NCBI RefSeq assembly: GCF_050003625.1 | Contig: NC_134398.1 | Coordinates: 108,570,105-108,634,104, forward strand | Length of the DNA stretch: 64,000 nucleotides | Direction: 5' to 3' | DNA from: Haematobia irritans | Lineage: Eukaryota; Arthropoda; Insecta; Diptera; Muscidae | Shown here: piece after piece, positions 22,450-32,863 of the stretch | How the letters are laid out: each line of letters starts with the position of its first letter | Numbering within the stretch: the stretch's first letter is position 1 | Notes under the pieces: generated by a model | What the model was told of the DNA's origin: nothing | Database searches by the model: none | Seen by the model: only the letters and a program-made list of their open reading frames with translations | Position numbers and translations under genes: made by a program

Positions 22450-23510
22450 AGAAAGCTTTCGGTTGATATAAAGGAACAGGCCATAAATCCATTCCAGAAA
22501 AATCAATAATTTTTGAATATATTCGAGGTCAAACGTTTCAGACAAGCGTTAGAATGCATTAAAAACAATAAGAAAATTATAAAAATTATTTATTTGGGAA
22601 AATATCACTAAATGTGTTAATTGACATCCAAAAAACTGACTTCGAATCACACCTTAAGAAGTGATGCAAATTCAGTGAAACGGCTGTTGAAATGGTGGAC
22701 ATCAGTCCTATGACATGTCTATGTCATAAAGGAACATTTTTACGACTTTATTGCAGACGCTTTTTTGTAGCGATATTAAGATATTCATTTATGAAAGAAT
22801 AGTTTTAATATCAATTACTATTTTTTTAAATTAAATCGACTAGAAATCAGACTAAACAAATAATAAAAGTTATTAAACTAAGAGTAAATTTAGGAACTTA
22901 AGTCATAAGTTCAACCACAGTTTTATTTCATAACTATCCGACTTCAAACATTCACTTATAATTTTGAAGACAATGTTAAGAAATAAAAATATTCTGGGGT
23001 GTCTAAGCCCCCTCCCCAGAGCCCTTACGTCTATGGCTCCCATATATATCGTTCGCCCGATTTAGACGCATAGACGTAGTTCAAAATTGCACTCCGATTT
23101 ACTTTTTATTTTGCACAGAGAGTACAATTAACATTTTAGAAATGTGTGCCAAATTTGGTCAAAGTCGGCTCTGATTTGGAAGAAGCCCCCATATATATTA
23201 TATTTCATTGTTGTTGTTGGAAGTAGCATTGTAATGCTACTGGACAAAAATATATCGGTCTAATATACTTTGCATCATTTTAACTTGCTACTTTAATTTT
23301 GAAATTTATTTTTTCATCAAGTATGCTTTTTGAATATTTTAATTTGAGTTTTCTTCTGCTTTTAAATATTGAGTATGACAATAATTTTTTTCATTCTGTT
23401 TTCACTTTTGAATTGACAAGTTGTGAGACTAAAATTTTAAGACTTCGAGTATAGCCACCTTTAATGTTAATAATTTGGCTTCGTGATTCATTGCATTTCA
23501 ATATGTCTTA
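22450..23510. other. Unassigned sequence; inverted copy of the 1-kb repeat
   Basis: The first part may include the decayed end of the errantivirus-like element, but no LTR was recognised. At 22,995-23,030 the run CCCCTCCCCAGAGCCCTTACG resembles a hAT terminus. At 23,035-23,200 the repeat of 1,005-1,335 appears in inverse orientation. The rest is AT-rich with no gene. Confidence 0.45.
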
Positions 23511-23519
23511 TATGTCTTA

Positions 23520-23580
23520 ATGGACTGAATGTCTAAGTGAGCCTGAAATTTAATCGAGCTGCCACTTTAACCTAACCTAA
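23520..23580 (+). mobile_element. Extremely 5'-truncated LINE insertion
   Basis: Only the last ~61 bp of the LINE are present (TGGACTGAATGTCTAAGTG to GCCACTTTAACC plus TAACC units). They are flanked by the 9-bp repeat TATGTCTTA (23,511-23,519 and 23,581-23,589). The ACTTTAACC form assigns it to the LINE rather than the SINE. Confidence 0.85.
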
Positions 23581-23781
23581 TATGTCTTATAAGAAAAGTG
23601 ATATGAAATAAAATTACTTAAATTGTAATATTTTTATTTTTTTGTATTGATTTAGAAAATGCGTATGGTGGGTGAAGTTTTTTTCTTAAAATGATGCAAG
23701 ATAATGCTTTTCATTAATAAAACATCATGGCGCATCTCGTGGTACTATGCCAAAAAATTGGTTATAGCCCTAATGTATACA

Positions 23782-24105
23782 ATATGTGTCAAGAAAAAGT
23801 AAAAACATTGTAAACATTTGAATGAATTCTCTAGTCAAAATTTTAAAAATACTCATTTTTAATAATCAATGTATTCTCATACAAACGAAAAGAAACTTTC
23901 AACCGAAAGCTCTTTCGTATTCCAAACGAAAGAAAATTGATTTGGGTTCCTTCACTTCATATTTCTTATCACTTCATATTTTGTTGTCGAGTAACAAACG
24001 AACATAATGTGTCAAGAAAAAAGTAAAAACATTGTAAACATTTGAAAATTTTAAAAATACTAATTTTTAATAATCAATTTATTCTCATACAAACGAAACG
24101 AAAAT
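23782..24105. repeat. Direct repeat pair, ~105-115 bp, 222 bp apart
   Basis: A segment starting ATGTGTCAAGAAAA and ending ACAAACGAAA occurs at about 23,782-23,890 and 24,006-24,102. The first copy has a short extra run. Between the copies are two inverted runs of CTTTCG/CGAAAG words. Long direct repeats could be LTR-like, but no retroelement sequence lies between them. Confidence 0.7.
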
Positions 24106-24287
24106 ATCAAAAATAGACTGCCTTTCTTTCGAGAGGATATTCGTTCGATATACAGGAACAGGGCATAATTTGCGAAAACTTATTTAGTTACAAAAATGTG
24201 GTGTTTCAAAAAATGTTGGTTAGCCGGAGTAGGAGTAGAGCAAACTTTTTATGTCTCCTCAGCACACCCCTGGGCAAAAATCATCCC

Positions 24288-25080
24288 TGCGTGGATACGT
24301 GCAAACCCTCCTGACCCTAAATCTATTTTTAATAGACTGACACAATGCAATCCAGATCTTCCAACAGCTGATTGGAAGGTTGGCCGTTTGGATGAAGTGG
24401 ATGGACCAAGACGGCATGCAGTGTTTATATTGAACACTCAGTCTTTGCCACATCTAGCAAAGTCTCAGGACCGTGTATGTTATGGCTTTAATTATATGCA
24501 AATGAAGGTATATAAAAACGATCAGCTAAAGGAATCGACAAGCCTCTGTCTGAATCAGAAATAAGCGGATCCTCTTGCGAAGTCGAGGGAGATACCAAAG
24601 ATGCAGACTTGGATAGACACCGTATGCAAGAGAAGGTTTCTACTGCCTCAAAACTCACCAAACTTCAACCTATGGTTATTGCGAGAGTCACCGAGATCTC
24701 TGAAGAGGATATTCTTGATGACTCGATTGAAACGGCTGATGTGACGGTTGTTGAAAATCTCGATGGTCCTACGGATATATCACAATGGACTGAATAGTCT
24801 AAGTGAGCCTGATACATCGGGCTGCCACATAACATTACGGATCCTCCAGATAAATCTCCACCATTGTAAGGCTGAATGTGCTGCCTTAAAAGTTCTCCTG
24901 ATGAAAGGGGACATAGATATAGTTCTTATTCAAGAACCATATGTTTATAGAAACAAAATATGTGAATTAAGTACTCCGGGGTTCAAACTATTGCAGTATA
25001 CTTCTAATGATGTAAATCGAGCCTGTATAATTGCTAAAAACGAGCTCAACTTATTTCTGCTTCCTTCAATGTGCAATACA
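24288..25080 (+). pseudogene. LINE L4: ORF1 end and ORF2 endonuclease start
   Basis: The ORF1 C-terminal half is readable from NPPDPKSIFNRL to about 24,560, then shifts frame (24,609 onward). The endonuclease start follows with LRILQINLHHCKAECAALK and IVLIQEPYVYRNKICEL. A 59-bp SINE tail fragment with a target duplication sits at the ORF1/ORF2 junction. The piece stops at 25,080 where L3 is inserted, and the endonuclease resumes at 29,996. Confidence 0.82.
24777..24835 (+). mobile_element. 5'-truncated SINE tail insertion
   Basis: Only the shared 3' tail is present (ATCACAATGGACTGAATAG to GGGCTGCCACATAACAT). The ACATAAC form marks it as SINE rather than LINE. It is flanked by TACGGAT (24,770-24,776 and 24,836-24,842), and removing it restores the L4 coding register. 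The tail alone was evidently enough to be integrated. Confidence 0.8.
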
Positions 25081-25188
25081 TTGTTCTTCAACCGTCGAAC
25101 TGAACGGACGTGTTTTTTAATAGCGGAGTATTTCATCGTAATAAGTACTTATTACGAATTTCACGTGTGGTGGAAATAATAAACCACC

Positions 25189-26412
25189 ATGCAGCGAAAT
25201 TCAAAGTCATGCACTGGGTTGCTAACTTCAGGGCCCAGTGGACGGGTAACGACTGAAGTTATAAATTTGGGCATCGACCAAGAGTCAGGCCCAATTAGTC
25301 GACCTGTAGACGGGTCGACTGGCGGTGACACTTTGGCAAGTCGAACCTTTTCTAAGGTGACGACATCAAAAGGAGGCAATCCCTCTCGAAAGAGATTCAA
25401 GGAACGAAGAAATGCTTTGTTTATCCTAAAGAAATTAGGATCAGTCGACCCAAGCACGTTGTCGGCTAAGCAAAGCAATTCCTTAAAATGGGCTCAAGGA
25501 GTTCTTGAAGCTGGAAAAAGGGAACGATCACCGGATGAGCTGCCATCCTCTAAACGGGATCAAAGATCGTTTGCCTCAGTTGCAAAAGACAGCCTTGTGA
25601 TGGCTATTATTAATAAAGGAGCATTGGACGGTATGATTCCAAGGCAAAAATGGGGGGAAATTGAGAACGCGATGTCTGGTGTCTACTCAGAGGTGCGAAA
25701 AAAGTTTCCCGGACCAAGTCCTCGACGGCAAGATGCTGGATGGTATCAAGGACGATATAAGTTAATAGCTTTTGCAGACCAGAGGTCTATGGATTGCTTT
25801 AAAGCTGCATTGATGCTAATTGGTGAAGTTTGGGAAGGAGCCGCTTTGGAGTTAGTCGATAAAAAAGACATACCGGCTAAACCTAGAGCACATGCATGGA
25901 TACCGGCAAACCCTCCTGATCCTGAGTCAATACTAGAGAGACTAAAAGAATGTAACCCAGATCTTCCAACCGCCGATTGGAAGGTTGGTCGTTTGGATGA
26001 GGTGGATGGACCAAGACGACATGCGGTGTTTATATTAAACATAGAGTCGCTGCCACATCTAGCCCAGACCCAAGGACGCGTAAGTTATGGCTTTCATGAT
26101 ATCCATATGAAGGTATACAAAAGCGATCAGCCAAAGGATTCCGAAACGGACAAGCCTCCAGTAGAGTCAGCAGTGGAAAAATCTCCTAGCGAAGCCGAAG
26201 GAGACATAAAACCTGCAGACTATGGCGAAAATTATATGCGGGAAGTTTCTACAGGCTCAAGCCTCACCAAAACTGAAACGCGGATTGTTGCGAGAGTCAC
26301 CGAGATCTGTGAAGAGGAAGCCCTTGATGACTCAATTGAAGCGGCTGATGTGACGGTGGTTGAAAATTTGGATGGTTCTACGGTTCCTCCAGATAAATCT
26401 TCAACCTTGTAA
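25189..26412 (+). CDS. LINE ORF1 protein, intact, 407 aa
   Basis: This is the only full-length retrotransposon frame in the window. In this family ORF1 binds the element RNA and accompanies ORF2 to the target. Visible parts are a Ser/Gly-rich N-terminus, a basic segment at residues 61-75 (KGGNPSRKRFKERRN), and a conserved globular block at about 130-312 with HAWIPANPPDPES and DWKVGRLDEVDGPRRHAVF. I associate that block with the DUF4780 domain of insect retroelement ORF1s, from memory. An acidic C-terminus at 315-395 follows. No CCHC zinc knuckles are seen. The start lies in CCACCATGC, the first ATG after the 5' UTR, and also opens ORF1 of L2. The stop is followed closely by the ORF2 endonuclease reading. 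Confidence 0.85.
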   Translation: MQRNSKSCTGLLTSGPSGRVTTEVINLGIDQESGPISRPVDGSTGGDTLASRTFSKVTTSKGGNPSRKRFKERRNALFILKKLGSVDPSTLSAKQSNSLKWAQGVLEAGKRERSPDELPSSKRDQRSFASVAKDSLVMAIINKGALDGMIPRQKWGEIENAMSGVYSEVRKKFPGPSPRRQDAGWYQGRYKLIAFADQRSMDCFKAALMLIGEVWEGAALELVDKKDIPAKPRAHAWIPANPPDPESILERLKECNPDLPTADWKVGRLDEVDGPRRHAVFILNIESLPHLAQTQGRVSYGFHDIHMKVYKSDQPKDSETDKPPVESAVEKSPSEAEGDIKPADYGENYMREVSTGSSLTKTETRIVARVTEICEEEALDDSIEAADVTVVENLDGSTVPPDKSSTL

Positions 26413-26418
26413 GGCCGC

Positions 26419-27204
26419 TTGTGCTGCCTTAAAAGTTCTCCTGATGAAAGGAGACATAGATATAGTTCTTATTCAAGAACCATACATATAAAACTTTTGC
26501 ATAATACCGGTACCGATATAAATCGAGCACGTATAATTGCTAAAAACGAACTAAACTTGTTTCTGCTTCCTTCATTGAGCAATGCAGACACTGTCGTAGC
26601 CAGTCTAGAGATATCCACATGCAAATATTGGGTATCTTCGGTCTACATGGGACATGATAGGGAGATGCCACCCTGTGCCGTTAAGACCTTAGTTGAGGAG
26701 TCACTAAAAACAAAGACAAAACTCATTATGGGATGCGATGCAAATGCACATCATAGTATTTGGGGAAGTAGTGATACTAATGCAAGGGGAGAGTCGCTAA
26801 TAGAGTTTATTTTGCGTACTAACCTGGTAGTTTGCAATAAGGGAGATGCACCAACCTTCGTCACCAGGAACAGACAAGAGGTTTTGGACGTAACGTTGAC
26901 CTCTCCGGAACTGAATGATAAGATATCTGAGTGGCAAGTTTTGAGGGAACATAGCTTCTCAGATCATCGCTACATCAGTTTCAGATTGGCTGTTCGTACT
27001 TCAAAGACCATATTTCCGCCAAATGTTAGGAAAGCTGATTGGAATAGGTATAGGGAATCGTTCAATTCGATGATACCGGAAATGCCGGAGACAAATATGA
27101 GCACTGTGCAAGATATCGAACACGCAGTGGAGCGGATTACTAAGGCCTTCAACATTTCACTGAAAGCTGCTTGCCCTAGAGGAAAGCCAAGGGGAAAAAA
27201 TTAA
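26419..27204 (+). pseudogene. LINE L3 ORF2 endonuclease domain, frame-broken
   Basis: The APE-type endonuclease nicks target DNA to start reverse transcription. The frame holds the catalytic blocks GCDANAHHSIWG (residues 105-116 here) and SDHRYIS (181-187), plus SSVYMGHD. The N-terminal part with IQEPY lies in another frame, because about 60 bp between 'caagaaccatac' and 'aaacttttgcataatac' are missing relative to L2. The frame ends at a deletion near 27,200 that removes about 25 bp present in L2 and joins to a stop. The RT frame starts ten bases later. Confidence 0.85.
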
Positions 27205-27214
27205 GTTAAGTAAT

Positions 27215-29536
27215 ATGAGGAAATCCTGCAGGAAGCTCTTTAACAAAGCAAAGTCCACAAGAGCTCCGGAGGATTGGGACACTTACAAGATGAATCTGAG
27301 AGAATATAAACGAGAACTGAGAAGGTCTCAACAAAACTCTTGGGATGATTACTGTAGCAGTATTGAGAATACGTCAGAGGCTTCCAGACTACGGAAGGTA
27401 CTAGCATCCACTAACACCGCTCCAGGTTTCATTAAAACATCGGAGGGAAATTGGACAACGTCCAGTGAGGAGACGTTGGAGGTACGTTTGGACACACACT
27501 TCCCTGGAAATCAGACGGTTGAACCATGTTCCGGCGGTGTAACAGAGGCTCAGCGATCATTTCCTATCGAGGAAATTGTGTCGGAATCTAGAATAAAATG
27601 GGCTTTAAATAGCTTTGGACCATTCAAATCCCCCGGACCTGATGGAATTACTCCGGCGGAGTTACAGGCAGTGGCTGAAAGAGTTATCCCCTGGTTGACG
27701 GTGATGTATAAACGATGTGTAAACTTAGCATATATTCCAGAAAAGTGGAGGGAAACAAAAGTCGTCTTCATACCTAAAGCAGGAAAAGCCTCTCACTCGA
27801 GTGCGAAGGATTTCCGACCAATCAGCTTATCCTCATTCCTACTTAAGACCCTGGAGAGGATGATAGACATGTATCTTAGAACTAGCGTGGATTCAAGTTT
27901 GCTCTCGAAACGACAGCATGCATACTCGAAGGGCAGGTCTACTGAGACCGCATTGCATGAACTAGTCAGCTTTATTGAAAGCTCACTATCTGTCAAAGAA
28001 TACACAATCGTGGCGTTTCTAGACATCGAAGGGGCGTTCAATAATGTCCATCCGAGCTCGATATTAAATGGACTGACAACTCTGAATGTTGATCCAGGTA
28101 TACTTAGGCTGTTAGACGAACTTCTAATAAAGAGACGTATTTCAGCCACACTAGGGCAAGCAAACATACAAAGGTATGTGAACAGAGGCACTCCCCAAGG
28201 AGGAGTTCTATCACCTCTTCTTTGGAATGTTGCTATAAACAACCTTCTGGTTTCCCTAGAAAAAGAAAGGATAAAAGTGGTGGCATACGCAGATGATGTG
28301 GCGCTAGCAGTCAGGGGAAAAATCCCATCCACAATCAGAGATATTATACAGAGAGCTCTCCGGATGACTGAGAAATGGGCGAAAGATAATGGTCTTGGTG
28401 TAAATCCAGCAAAGACAGAACTAGTCATGTACTGCAAAGATCGTAAAACTCCCACGGTTAGGCCCATTTCCTTAGGGGGTACTGAAATTCCCTTTGGTGA
28501 GTGTGCAAAATACCTTGGCGTTATTTTGGACAGGAAGCTGAATTTTAGGCTTAATATTGAAGAGAGGGCGAGAAAAGCCACGGTAGCTTTGTACTCGTGC
28601 AAAAAGGCAATAGGGAAAAAGTGGGGACTAAAACCAAAAATTGTGCATTGGCTATTCACTGCAGTAGTTAGACCTATAATGCTATATGGTGTTGTAGTCT
28701 GGTGGCCGGCACTTCAGAAACCGACTTGTTTAGATAAAGTTCAGCGTATGGCGAGCTTATGTATCTCAGGCGCATTTAGTAAGACAGGAACAGACTCCCT
28801 TAATGTCATGCTACATCTATTGCCTTTAGACATTTTGGCCAAACAGTCAGCTGCAACAACGGCTGTGCGGTTGCGCGAGCTATCGCTGTGGTCGGAAAAA
28901 ATGTACGGTCATAGTTCGGTCCTCAAAATAATGCCAGATGTGCCTAACGTAGTGGATTATACCCTGGCAAAACCACTTTTCGACAAAAAGTTTGAAACTC
29001 TAATTCCCAACAGTGAGGCGTGGTGTACACAGACCCCGGGGAATAAAAGATATATAGATTTCTATACTGATGGCTCCAAATTGAATGGACAAGTGGGGTT
29101 CGGAGTATATTCTAAAGATCTGGAAATTCGAATAGCGAAAAGATTACCTAATCACTGTAGTGTTTTTCAGGCTGAAATATTAGCAATAAGAGAGGTGGCG
29201 AATTGGCTGAGAAGTAATGTTCCAACAAATATTGGCATTAATATATACTCAGACAGTCAACCTGCAATAAAATCCTTGGACTCTGTGTTCCTCAACTCGA
29301 AAACGGCCATCGACTGCCGCATAGGCCATAGGAACATACCGGGGAACTGCGAAGCGGATGAGTTGGCAAGGCTAGGGACTACCTTACATATTCCAGGGGA
29401 ACTGGAATTTGTTGGTATGCCCCTAGCTACCTGCAAGCTCATGCTGCGTGAGAAGGCTGTTAGGATGGCAAATGTTCGATGGGAGAATTGCAAGGGTTGT
29501 AACGACACCAAGCAAATATGGCCCATTTCAACTTAA
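27215..29536 (+). pseudogene. LINE L3 ORF2 RT and RNase H, 773-codon frame
   Basis: The longest open frame in the window. It carries the RT fingers region (PGPDGITPAEL at 140-150, IPKAGKASHSSAKDFRPISL at 186-205) and motif A FLDIEGAFN (268-276). Motif B is GTPQGGVLSPLL (325-336) and motif C YADD (358-361). A thumb follows (YLGVILDRKLN, RPIMLYGVVVWW). RNase H has YTDGSK (617-622), AEIL (653-656), YSDSQ (678-682) and NCEADELA (711-718), so the D-E-D-D residues are present. About 17-20 residues including IWVPG, still seen in L2, are deleted in-frame after residue 702. The ATG is internal to the ancestral ORF2, so this is a fragment although the RT motifs are intact. Confidence 0.88.
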
Positions 29537-29853
29537 ACCGCACACTAGATATGCTAATGTTCTCGAGACGTCAGATATCACTCCTGATATCTGCTATAAC
29601 GGGTCGCTGCCTGATAGGCGATTTTGCAAAAACTATTGGCGCGAAGTATAATGACTATTGTATGAGCTGTCATGATGCGGAGGAAAAAGAATCAATTAAA
29701 CGCCTCTTGTGTGAGTGTCCTGCATTTTGTGTAAAGCGCAAGCAACTTTTAGGAGCATATAGCTTCAGATTACTGGCGGATCTGGAAAACGTTAACTTAA
29801 GCAGTCTGCTAATGTTTTTGGAACAATCTGGTTGGTTCAACAAAGAAAAATAA
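29518..29853 (+). pseudogene. LINE L3 ORF2 C-terminal zinc-finger-like tail
   Basis: Continues ORF2 after a one-base frame shift near 29,525. It contains YCMSCHDAEEKES and LLCECPAF, a Cys-x2-Cys then Cys-x-Cys arrangement typical of the C-terminal tail of RNase H-bearing LINEs. It ends FLEQSGWFNKEK before the 3' UTR. Confidence 0.8.
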
Positions 29854-29913
29854 TCAAGAAGGTTCAGCAGTTAAAACTAGAAGTGCCCATATGTAATAGG
29901 TACTTTTAGTTAA

Positions 29914-29995
29914 TGTGGTATCACAATGGACTGAATAGTCTAAGTGAGCCTGAATCTTAATCGGGCTGCCACTTTAACCTAACCTAACCTAACCT
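29914..29995 (+). repeat. LINE L3 3' tail shared with the SINE
   Basis: GTGGTATCACAATGGACTG through GGGCTGCCACTTTAACC, then four to five TAACC units, directly followed by the 3' target duplication. Same relation to the SINE as in L2. Confidence 0.88.
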
Positions 29996-31055
29996 AATGT
30001 GCAATACAGACACTGTCGTTGCCAGTTTAGAAATAGCCAAATGCAAATATTGGCTATCTTCGGTCTACATGGGACATGATAGGGAGATGCCTCCATGTGC
30101 CGTTAACACCTTAGTTGAGGAGTCATTGGAAACAAAGACAAAACTCATTATTGGATGCGATGCAAATGCACATCATAGTATATGGGGAAGTGGTGACATT
30201 AAGAGGAGAGTCACTCCTAGAGTTTATTTTGCGTACTAATTTGGTAGTTTTCAATATGGAAGATGCCCCAACCTTTGTTACTAAAAACAGGCAAGAGGTT
30301 TTGGACGTCACCTTGGCCTCGCAAGAACTGAATGAAATGATATCTGATTTTAAGTGAACATAGCTTCTCTGATCATCGGTACATCAGTTTCAAATTTGAT
30401 GTACATACCACCAAGACCATATTTCCGCCAAATGTTAGGAAAGCTGACTGGAATAGGTATAGGGAATCGTTCAATATGATGATACCGGAAATACAAGAGA
30501 CAAATATGAGCACTGTGCAAGTTATCGAACACGCAGTGGAGAGGATTACTATGGCCTTCAACATTTCACTGAAAGCTGCATGCCCTAGAGGGAAGCCAAA
30601 AAAATCGACCACCATGGTGGTCTACGGAGTTGGGGAAATCGTTCAGGAAGCTCTTTAACAAAGCAAAATCCACCAGAGCTCCTGTGGATTGGGACGCTTA
30701 CAAGAAGAATCTGAGAGTATACAAGCGAGAACTGAGAAAGGCTCAGCATAACTCTTGGAATTATTACTGCAGCAGCATTGAGAATACGTCCGAGGCTTCA
30801 GACTACGGAAGGTGCTAGCATCCACGAACTCACCTCCAGGTTTCATTAAAACATTGGAGGGCAATTGGACAACGTCCAGTGAGGAGATGCTGGAGGTACT
30901 ATTGGACACACATTTTCCCGGAAATCAGACGGTTGAACCATGTACTGGCGGTGCCACAGTGGCTCAGCGGTCGTTTCCTATGGAGGAAGTTGTATCGGAA
31001 TCTAGAATAAAATTGGCGTTAAATAGCTTTGGATCATTCAAATTCCCTGGACCTG
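29996..31055 (+). pseudogene. LINE L4: ORF2 endonuclease and RT start
   Basis: Resumes the endonuclease exactly where L3 cut it. GCDANAHHSIWGS is readable at about 30,155, then frameshifts follow near 30,200 and 30,350 (SDHRYIS region at 30,370). The linker to RT (KLFNKAKSTRAP, TSSEEMLEV) continues to SFGSFKFPGPG at 31,050, where the Harbinger-type element is inserted in the GPDGITPAEL block. Confidence 0.83.
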
Positions 31056-31799
31056 GGGCCAAATCAGCACATTCGTCATCGAGTTCTGTTTCGTATGGAG
31101 AAACATTTCGATCGCATTAAATTTTTGGATCACCGCATTCGATCGTAATTTATTTTGTCTACTACTTTTTTTACATTGCTGTAAACATATGGTAATAAGA
31201 AATTGAAAGAGAGTAGAATTTCAAAATAATGTTTTGTTATCAAATTATGTTATTTCTGAGATATTTATATTGTTTATAATATATTAGTAAAAATATATTA
31301 TGAATCCAAGTGTTTTTTTCTCGTTTTCGGATTCAGACGATGAGTACAAAGTGGCAATTATAAGGAAAAATATTCGTGACAAAAGCAGTCCTTTAGCATT
31401 GCCTGAAGTAGAGTAAGAGTAAATTGTGTTTTTAACATCCATAGATTTAAAAGACGTTTTCATATGTCAAAAGAAGCTTTTAAACATGTTCTTGAAAAAA
31501 TAAGTTTTTTTGAAGCGGATACTGAGCATTCCTTTCTTTGATCCGATTCCCTAAATGCAAGTAATATTATATTTTCTTAAATGTATTTTGCCAAAATGGA
31601 ATAATAATTACATTTTCACAAACTTTTTTCTTTTTGTTTACCTTTTTCTGCTCAAAAATCACTACATACTTCGTTTTCGATAGCATGCTACCTATCGTGC
31701 TCAACTTCGAGTAGAAACAATTCGATAACGACTGCGGTGATCCGCGTAAACTACATTACGAAGACGAAGTACTCGATTTCGACAGCGGTGATTTGGCCC
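31056..31799. mobile_element. PIF/Harbinger element, internally deleted, in L4
   Basis: Perfect terminal inverted repeats GGGCCAAATCA with the 3-bp duplication CTG (31,053-31,055 and 31,800-31,802). Removal restores the LINE reading G-P-D-G-I-T. The second 10-20 bp at each end are a weaker inverted match (TCGAG, TTCGT words). The element carries the N-terminal part of a Harbinger-type transposase in plus orientation but lacks the DDE domain. It is 744 bp long. Confidence 0.88.
31300..31541 (+). pseudogene. Harbinger-type transposase N-terminus, two parts
   Basis: The first part (31,300-31,412) starts MNPSVFFSFSDSDDEYK and contains IRDKSSPLALPEVE. The second (31,445-31,541) contains FKRRFHMSKEAFKHVLEKIS. 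RDKSxPLxLPExEFxxRFRxSKEAF is the pattern of HARBI1-type proteins. The two parts are separated by 32 bases that begin GTAAGAGT and end CATAG; treating these as an intron restores the frame exactly. A 32-base intron is too short for normal splicing, so it may be an internally deleted intron. The catalytic domain is absent. Confidence 0.78.
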
Positions 31800-32863
31800 C
31801 TGATGGAATTACTCCGGCGGAGTTACAAGCGGTAGCTGACAGAATTATCACCTGGTTGTCGGGGATATATATAGGATGTATCAACTTAGCATATATTCCA
31901 GGACAGTGGAGGGAATCAAAAGTCGTTTTCATACCTAAAGCGGGAAAAGCCTCTCACTCGAATGCGAAGGATTTCCGACCAATCAGCTTATCATCATTTC
32001 TACTTAAGACTCTGGAGAGGATGATAGATATTTAGAACTAGCGTCGATTCAAGTTTGCTCTCGAAACGAAAACATGCATACTCGAAGGGCAGGTCTACTG
32101 AGACCGCATTACATGAACTAGTCAGCTTTATTGAAAGCTCACTATCTGTCAAAGAATACACAATCGTGGCGTTTCTAGACATCGAAGGGGCGTTCAATAA
32201 CGTCCATCCGAGCTCGATATTAAATGGACTGACAACTCTGAATGTTGATCCAGGTATACTTAGGCTGTTAGACGAACTTCTAAGGAAGAGATGCATTTCA
32301 GTCACACTAGGACAAGCAAACATACAAAGGCATGTGAACAGAGGCACTCCTCAAGGAGGAGTTCTATCACCTCTTCTTTGCAATGTTGCTATAAACGACC
32401 TTCTGGTTTCCCTAGAAAAAGAAATGATACAAGTGGTGGCATACGCAGATGATGTGGCGCTAGCAGTCAGGGGAAAATTCCCATCAACAGTTAGAGATAT
32501 TATACAGAGAGCCCTCCGGATGACTGAGAAATGGGCGAAATATAATGGTCTTGGGGTAAATCCAGCAAAGACAGAACTAGTCATGTACTGCAAAGATCGC
32601 AAAACTCCACGGATAGGCCCATTTCCTTAGGGGGTATTGAAATTCCCTTTAGTGAGTGTGCAAAATACCTTGGCGTTATTTTTGACAGGAAGCTGAACTT
32701 TAAGCTTAATATTGAAGAAAGGGCGAAGAAAGCAACGGTAGCTTTATACTCGTGCAAAAAGGGAAGTTTAGACAAAGTTCAGCGTATGTCGTGCTTGTGT
32801 ATCTCAGGTGCATTCAGCAAGACAGGAACAATTTCCCTTAATGTCATACTGCATCTATTGCGG
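31800..32863 (+). pseudogene. LINE L4: RT domain fragment
   Basis: Continues the RT after the Harbinger insertion. A stop occurs at 32,033 (MIDI*). A 191-codon frame (32,055-32,630) keeps motif A (FLDIEGAFN), motif B (GTPQGG) and motif C (YADD). A base loss in CCCACGG then breaks it. About 120 bp of thumb sequence present in L5 are deleted at 32,761. The LINE match ends at 32,863. Confidence 0.85.

Larger units (their letters stand above)
25081..29995 (+). mobile_element. LINE copy L3, youngest and most complete
   Basis: A 4,915-bp LOA/Bilbo-like element inserted in L4, flanked by the 13-bp duplication AATGTGCAATACA (25,068-25,080 and 29,996-30,008). It has a 5' UTR, an intact ORF1 of 407 codons, ORF2 with endonuclease, RT and RNase H, and a TAACC tail. 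ORF2 is broken by an endonuclease deletion near 26,490, a short deletion near 27,200, an in-frame deletion in RNase H, and a one-base shift near 29,525. It therefore could not move itself, although ORF1 protein could be made. Confidence 0.92.
24288..32863 (+). mobile_element. LINE copy L4, opened by two later insertions
   Basis: Same family as L2 and L3. The three parts (24,288-25,080, 29,996-31,055 and 31,800-32,863) join in register once L3 and the Harbinger-type element are removed. The 5' end (most of ORF1) and the 3' end (last part of RT, RNase H, tail) are missing. The right break falls at CTGCATCTATTGC, where the next sequence is unrelated. Confidence 0.87.

Noticed and set aside
27793..28659. 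288-codon minus-strand frame opposite the LINE RT
   Set aside because: It is the shadow of the RT coding frame; the plus strand carries all the motifs and the minus reading has none.
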